Shown here: positions 58,616-64,000 of the stretch, piece after piece
How the letters are laid out: each line of letters opens with the position of its first letter
Numbering within the stretch: position 1 is the stretch's first letter
Position numbers and translations under genes: made by a program
From: Macrosoma leucophasiata
Taxonomy: Eukaryota > Arthropoda > Insecta > Lepidoptera > Hedylidae
Assembly (NCBI GenBank): GCA_036365455.1
Contig: JAWQUS010000020.1
Location: forward strand, 6,607,001-6,671,000
Direction: 5' to 3'
Length of the DNA stretch: 64,000 nucleotides
Notes under the pieces: model-generated
What the model was told of the DNA's origin: nothing
Seen by the model: the letters and a program-made list of their open reading frames with translations, nothing else
The model's database searches: none

Positions 58616-58912
58616 TTACTATCCACTGTCTTACATACTTCAAATCAAAATCTATCATAAAAGGACTGTAATTTTTTTTTCCAAAATCGTCTCGATTTTG
58701 AATTTAACCGCTGTGCTTGATTTAAAACCACGTTTGTCTAATTTGACATACACACACTGCAGATAAATAAAAGTTTGGTCGTATCAAAAGATATTGGACA
58801 ATGGTCACGGCATCGTTCGACACAAAAATTTGGATGAAGAATGGTTGATATAAAAGATCAGGTAGAATTCGACACTACAATCTTCACGTCAATCAACTTT
58901 TTTGTACCTTGA

Positions 58913-59423
58913 ATTGCAGAATCCCTTTCAAATTATAGATATAAAAAATTCATAGAATTAGACGAATACGTTATCGATCTAGATATAGATAACGTTAAAG
59001 AACTTTATCAACAAATACAAAATATTAAACATACAACAAACAAAAAAATAGGTGAGATTGAAAAAGCTGAAGAAAGTTACACTTATAAACCCTTTTCTAT
59101 TATAATTGATGAAAGAATGTCAAATAATGATGCACAATGGTTTATTTTCTTACGACAACTATGGTACCGGCTTTATCCTGTATTGTTACGATATTATCGA
59201 CATTCGTCTCATATGGGTGTGGACTTCTGAGCCTGTTTTGCAGAAAAAAAATCTTTTGACCAATTGTTTGTCAAAGGCTGGCTGGAATATTTTTTTGTTG
59301 TGGTGTTTATCTAAGTTTGACCATGGGAAAATATTGGATCTTCAGGTGCCTCTATCGAATTCGGGTCCTTTGTCAACCTGTTATACGCGATCCTTTGATA
59401 AAATATTTGCAGCTTTTGTTTGA
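58913..59423 (+). pseudogene. Decayed coding-like segment of unknown origin
   Basis: One plus frame is open without a stop from 58913 to the TGA at 59228-59230 (105 codons). It has a charged, Lys/Glu/Asp/Tyr-rich composition unlike random AT-rich DNA and no ATG near its beginning. A different plus frame (59106-59423) is open across and past that stop, as expected from a frameshift in an old gene. TTGTACCTTGAATTGCAG just before 58919 looks like a splice acceptor. I recognise no domain. It could be a remnant of a transposon or integrated virus, or chance. Confidence 0.35.
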
Positions 59424-62400
59424 TCGATTTTATATAATATATCGTTCCTATTAATGATATTTCTATTTATAAGACAACAGCTAAAGATATGTGATTACAA
59501 TATCTGTCAACAACGGGTGTATCAGCAATATCTGACTACAACTGAGCAATATCACTAATCTTAGAAGAAATGATAAAGATAAAGCATTCGCCGGCTATGT
59601 TTCAATCACTGGGTGATCTTGTTTGATGATATCTAAATCACCGACGAAGTTGGCCGCAATAAACTTGTACTCGATTACTGCAATGACATAACTATTATTA
59701 TTAAGTCTTTTGTTATAATCTGATCCTTTTTAAGCCTAATAAATCTTATGCCTCTAACACCTACCAAACTTTAAATCGTCTGGCGTTGAAATGCCGACAA
59801 TAACAAATTGTGATCAAAGCTTGACAAAGATGGACTCTTGAGAAACTGTCCACCCACTCCCCATCTATTGATCGTGGTCTGCTCACAATAAATTAATTCT
59901 TGTTATGAACGTTTTTTACTCTATTGTGTTTTAGTGGAGTATTTATTTTACTAGGCCCTGTAATAGAGCCTAATGGGCGGACATTGGTCAAAGGAGATTT
60001 GGTTCATAATAAAGGCTGAATTGAACTACCTTTGAATAGAGCCTTTTATAGTACGTTGATTTTCGTAGAATACAAAAATCTGTACGTATTTTAATACTCC
60101 TTAAATCTGATTTAATATTAAAGTTTTGCATTTTTAATATTTAATATGTAATGTTTTATAAAGATTTTACAATAATATATTTTTCTATTGAATACCTACA
60201 AATTAGCAAATAATTGAATATGTACAGATTACTGGTTCAAGATAAATATTATTGGAAGTGAACAATTGTCAAATTATCGCAATGTTTCATCTTAGTTGCA
60301 TGGATTTTCGCTTGAACACCTTTGACGAAAAAAATCTATGTTTGGCAACCACTTTCATTGTTTGTAATATGATTTGCATTGTAGATAAATATAATCCTTT
60401 CTCGGAGAAGGATTGCTTATTTTTTTAACTAATAGTTTGCAATAAACTAGACGCATTTGAAAGGTATAGGCGCAGATACTACTAATATTTTATCTATTGA
60501 ATCATGCTACTCTTTAATTCCTTTAAATTTATATTAGTCACCTGTTGCTCATACAACATCGCTTATAGAGATACTTAGATAACATCAAGGTATGATACTT
60601 CAACCTTCAACGTTAAAAAAATGCACTTCTTGCCTCGATTACATCAATATGAATCGACTTAAATACCTCCTACGTAGCTTGATATTGTTTAATAGTAAGG
60701 ACTAATAAATCCAATTTAAATGTTGCCTGGACCTCCACTGACATAACATATGTAAATCAATACGTCTTTATCTTGAGAATCACAAATACAGAATGCCGAA
60801 GCGGACATCTACAAACAAAAAAAAGTTTTAAAAAAAACTAACCAGTCCAGTTGCAAATTCAAAACGGGTGGCCGCCGTCCGCAGATTCATTATTCTAAAT
60901 ACTAAATTAACTTTATTCCCATAATTTAAATATCTACTGCCTGTTACTCCGCGAAATAAATTATTCGATACATCTCTCTCAGTCTTTCTTGCTGCCCCAT
61001 TCTATTGGATGAGAGATGTCAATTGGTAAATTTATTTGGTCTGTTGACGAATTCAATTAGAACGATTTGTTTTTGGATTGCTATTTCCCACGGTTGCAGT
61101 CTTTGTATAAATTCTTTATGTTATTTATGAATTATTTACCGGAGTAAATTAGATGAAATAATAATTCTTTCAATTATTGAAGTTTATTGCTGTGGTTTTG
61201 ATCGTTATGCAAATCTATTTGTCTAAGCTTAAGTGTATAATCTTGTTTGACAGAAAATGGTCAAAAGCTTTATTTAAGTTTCGATACTATTAGATTTCTT
61301 AGATCCAATATTCTAAGAACAAATTTTAGTTGCATAATTTCTTACTTTTTAACTTATACCTAATTGTACTACTGACGTTGATTCAGTTAATCCCAAAATG
61401 TTTATCTCCCTTGTCCTATATAATATTGTACTAATGGACTGTTAGCGTTTGTATTTTTTTTAATATACGACTTGTTTATCAAAAGTTTCATGGCACACCT
61501 TTTCGATTAGTGTTACAAAATATATATTAGGTATACAATCATAGTGATAATACTGGTAACACTATGAATTAACTACAGTAACTTTTATTGCATTAGAGTA
61601 TTCGTAGAAGTTTTTTGGATTCAAATAATTAATTTCTCGGACAATTTCTACTTAGTAATTTTAATCCTTAAGTGGCATCCTAGGTGACATGTCTATTAGA
61701 TGAGAAAATATATTAAAGTGTTTTCTGAGAGGTAGGTAATGCACTACTAATATACTTGGTAATTTATTCAACAAATTTTTTATTGATCTTCACTTTTTAT
61801 TACTGAAGGTGAACAAACTGAAACGATTATTTAATTTGAGTTTCTACTCGTTTCTTTTCTTAGCATTAACGTTAATTCCAATTCTTAATAATAATATAAT
61901 TTTATTAATCGATGTTGTATTGTCTAGTTTCCGTTGCCGTTAAATTTAAAACGATTAATTTAATTTTATGCTTTCGTATCTTATGAGAATTTAGTTACAA
62001 AAGCAATGTATCAGCAATAATTCCTGACCAAGGATCAAGATTGAAAGTTCCGCTTGTAAATGCGATGCTTCGATATTCTCTTAATGAAGACATATTGAAT
62101 CGCTAAGCGGCGAAAGACAAGATATAGGCAATGGTTTAAATTGACATGCGGTGCTTTTATGTCGCATCCGTTTATTTATAAAAAAAAAATTAAACACAAT
62201 AAATGAATAACAAGTAATAAATTTGAATACAAATTTTGAATGATTATAATTGAGAATAAAGACTTTTGCTGCATTGAAGTATGTACCTATAAACAAACAA
62301 AATTGGCGCTGGAGTGGAAATAATAATAGCATCAATTAAAACGCAGTTGAGACACAAAAACCCGTGTCAATTAGCGTTACACATTGAAAACCCGAAACAA

Positions 62401-62829
62401 ATCGGTGAGCCTGTTAATATTTTATTTGGAGCCAGAGCGACGGGATGAAGTTTACTTGGATTTTTAAAACTTTCGATAAGTTCAACCCACAGTTTCCTCG
62501 CCTGTCTAGCCTTGCACCTGATAAAGTAATTTGACGATTCCCTAATTCACACTTTTGAGGAGGGTTTTTAAAAGCCAAAAGGATCTCGTAAATGAGATCA
62601 CGCTTAAACTTCTGTCGAGGCTTAATTTATTAATCTGTGACCCGTGTCATTTTGAGAAGGACTTGGGTAATATGCTTTTCTAAATTTCGATGAATTTTAA
62701 TATAAAATAATAATCATTGTTGGCTAATGAATTTGCACTCACACAAGTTTCAGTAAGTACAAAGGGGTTGGCATTGTTGCGTACAACAAAAAGCGAGTAC
62801 CTCAAGCCTCTTACGCTCAAAATAAGAAC

Positions 62830-63000
62830 AAACGTGTCATCGACGAAATGACGCGTGTCGACCAATCGGGCGCGAAGGCCGCAGACGTTGATGACGTCAC
62901 TCTGCCACCGACCAATCAGATGGCCTGTCGCCTCCGGTCAACTTGGACTAATTGCCCATGTGTGCGATAACGCTAGGTTTGAGAAGAAACCATGCGCTCG
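62830..63000. promoter_or_regulatory. CpG-dense CCAAT/CRE cluster
   Basis: Two GACCAATC boxes (CCAAT at 62862-62866 and 62912-62916) flank a palindromic CRE, TGACGTCA, at 62892-62899. About 20 CpG dinucleotides occur in 170 bp, far above the surroundings. The layout is that of a CREB/NF-Y-type promoter or enhancer. The direction is unclear and no adjacent gene is recognised. Confidence 0.45.
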
Positions 63001-63229
63001 AGTCGACAACGCACACGCACAATTTAACTACTATGATAAAAGAATAATGAATTCGGTATGGCTCCGGTTGTATTTACGTAAAATGAAAATGAGAGATAAA
63101 TAATAATTCATGCGTTTTATATTATCAATGTAGCAAAGGAGCATGCTGGCTAGATGGACATTAAATGAAATCAGAAGATAAAAGTAATTAAAGATTTCTA
63201 AGTAATGATGACGATGTATTCATCTTAAT

Positions 63230-63408
63230 ATATATAAATCTCGTGTCACAATGTTTGTCCTCAATGGACTCCTAAACCACTTAACCGATAATAATAAAAT
63301 TCGCACACCATGTGCAGTTCGATCCAACTTGAGAGATAGGATAGCTTACATTACGCTATGACTAATAGGAGCAGAGCAGCGCGGGCGAAGCCGGGGCGGG
63401 CCGCTAGT
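63230..63408 (+). mobile_element. Helitron-like non-autonomous repeat
   Basis: ATATATATAAATCTCGTGTC, ACTTAACCGATAATAATAAA and GCGCGGGCGAAGCCGGGGCG, ending CGCTAGT. Confidence 0.55.
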
Positions 63409-63482
63409 AAAGATATAAAGATACTTTTACTATTAAGGATGATATTTTGCCTCTAATTTAAAAATAACTTATTATTTATTTG

Positions 63483-63712
63483 ACTGGTGGTAGAGCTCCA
63501 GTGATGGAGCTCACGGACGTAGGCGCCACCGCATTACCTTGAATACTTGCAGCTAAACGGTAGTGTTCAGTATCAAGTTCTAGTCAGGTGGTAATTTACG
63601 GACCTGTCATTTCCGCCACAAAGGTATCAGGAGTGGCAAGATGTTTATAGTCTACGGTATTACTTACCACCTATGTAAACTGTATGTTTCTTTCCCACTT
63701 CATGATATAAAA
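63483..63712 (+). mobile_element. Lep1-like element, internally deleted
   Basis: Starts ACTGGTGGTAGAGCTCCAGT, loses the TTTTGACCTCTGG section, and ends CACTTCATGATATAAAA. Confidence 0.8.
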
Positions 63713-63805
63713 GTTAAAAAAAATGTCTTATTTTTTTTTACCATTTATTGATTAATAGATTAAGAAATGTGGTGGAACTTTGAACTTTAAAGTATTCGTA
63801 TTTTT

Positions 63806-64000
63806 ACTGGTGGTAGAGCTCCAGTGACGGAGCTCGCGGGCGTAGGCACCACCGCATTACCTAATTTACTTGCCGCTAAATGGTAGTGTTCAGCACTATC
63901 GTGTTCCGGTCAGGTGGTAATGAACGGCCCTGTAATTTCCGGCACAGAGGCATAACACCTTAGGCCACAAGAGTGGTAACGCATCTGCATTTTGGCCTTG
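63806..64000 (+). mobile_element. Lep1-like element, cut by window end
   Basis: Starts ACTGGTGGTAGAGCTCCAGT and is well conserved as far as the window edge, 94 bases after the previous copy and in the same direction. Confidence 0.85.

Larger units (their letters stand above)
30733..64000 (-). other. Presumed BCL11 first intron or 5' flank
   Basis: No further BCL11 exon and no other host coding exon was recognised. The exon at 30556-30732 needs an upstream exon ending in phase 1, so at least the left part of this interval is intron. It carries the repeats and hairpin elements listed separately. Stretches in which I see nothing beyond AT-rich unique DNA include about 31.0-31.7, 31.9-32.5, 42.3-43.5, 43.9-44.4, 47.7-49.1, 54.4-55.5 and 59.5-62.8 kb. 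Confidence 0.6.

Overview
The window looks like nuclear DNA of a moth or butterfly (Lepidoptera). It is AT-rich, has introns, and is crowded with short retroposon-like and fold-back repeats of types common in lepidopteran genomes, notably the ACTGGTGGTAG...ATAAAAAA family and tRNA-derived SINEs. I see no prokaryotic gene organisation, no CRISPR array and no rRNA genes. The species cannot be named from the sequence alone.

One host gene is clearly present, on the minus strand: the BCL11 zinc-finger transcription factor (vertebrate BCL11A/BCL11B, Drosophila CG9650). Four coding exons are visible. The first (30556-30732) carries the N-terminal CCHC finger. The second (29736-29939) and third (29265-29450) are linkers. 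The fourth is a very large last exon (6785-8778) with six further zinc fingers and the stop codon. All three internal introns are phase 1, so exons one to three can each be skipped in frame. The introns are 616 bp, 285 bp and about 20.5 kb. The first coding exon, expected to encode the conserved MSRRKQ-type N terminus, was not found; 30733-64000 is therefore read as the large upstream intron or 5' flank.

Layout: 1-4966 is repeat-rich flank downstream of the gene. 4967-6784 is repeat-free and is probably the 3' UTR, with two possible poly(A) signals and a perfect 12-bp hairpin. 6785-8778 is the last exon. 8779-29264 is the long intron, holding a diverged tandem array (about 11.6-13.8 kb), many SINEs and Lep1-like copies, and a tRNA-like hairpin element. 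29265-30732 holds the other three exons. 30733-64000 has no recognised host exon. It contains two well-defined MITEs (33737-33977 with TA-type ends, 37655-37973 with TTA target duplications), a second tRNA-like hairpin element, a 202-bp tandem duplication, a duplicated CpG-rich block (55.6 and 56.1 kb), a decayed AT-rich coding-like stretch (58.9-59.4 kb) and a promoter-like CCAAT/CRE cluster at 62.8-63.0 kb.

The least explained structures are the intronic tandem array, the tRNA-like elements enclosed in inverted repeats, and the duplicated CpG-rich block. None of them amounts to a proven new biological system. All repeat-family names are by recognition and were not checked against a database.
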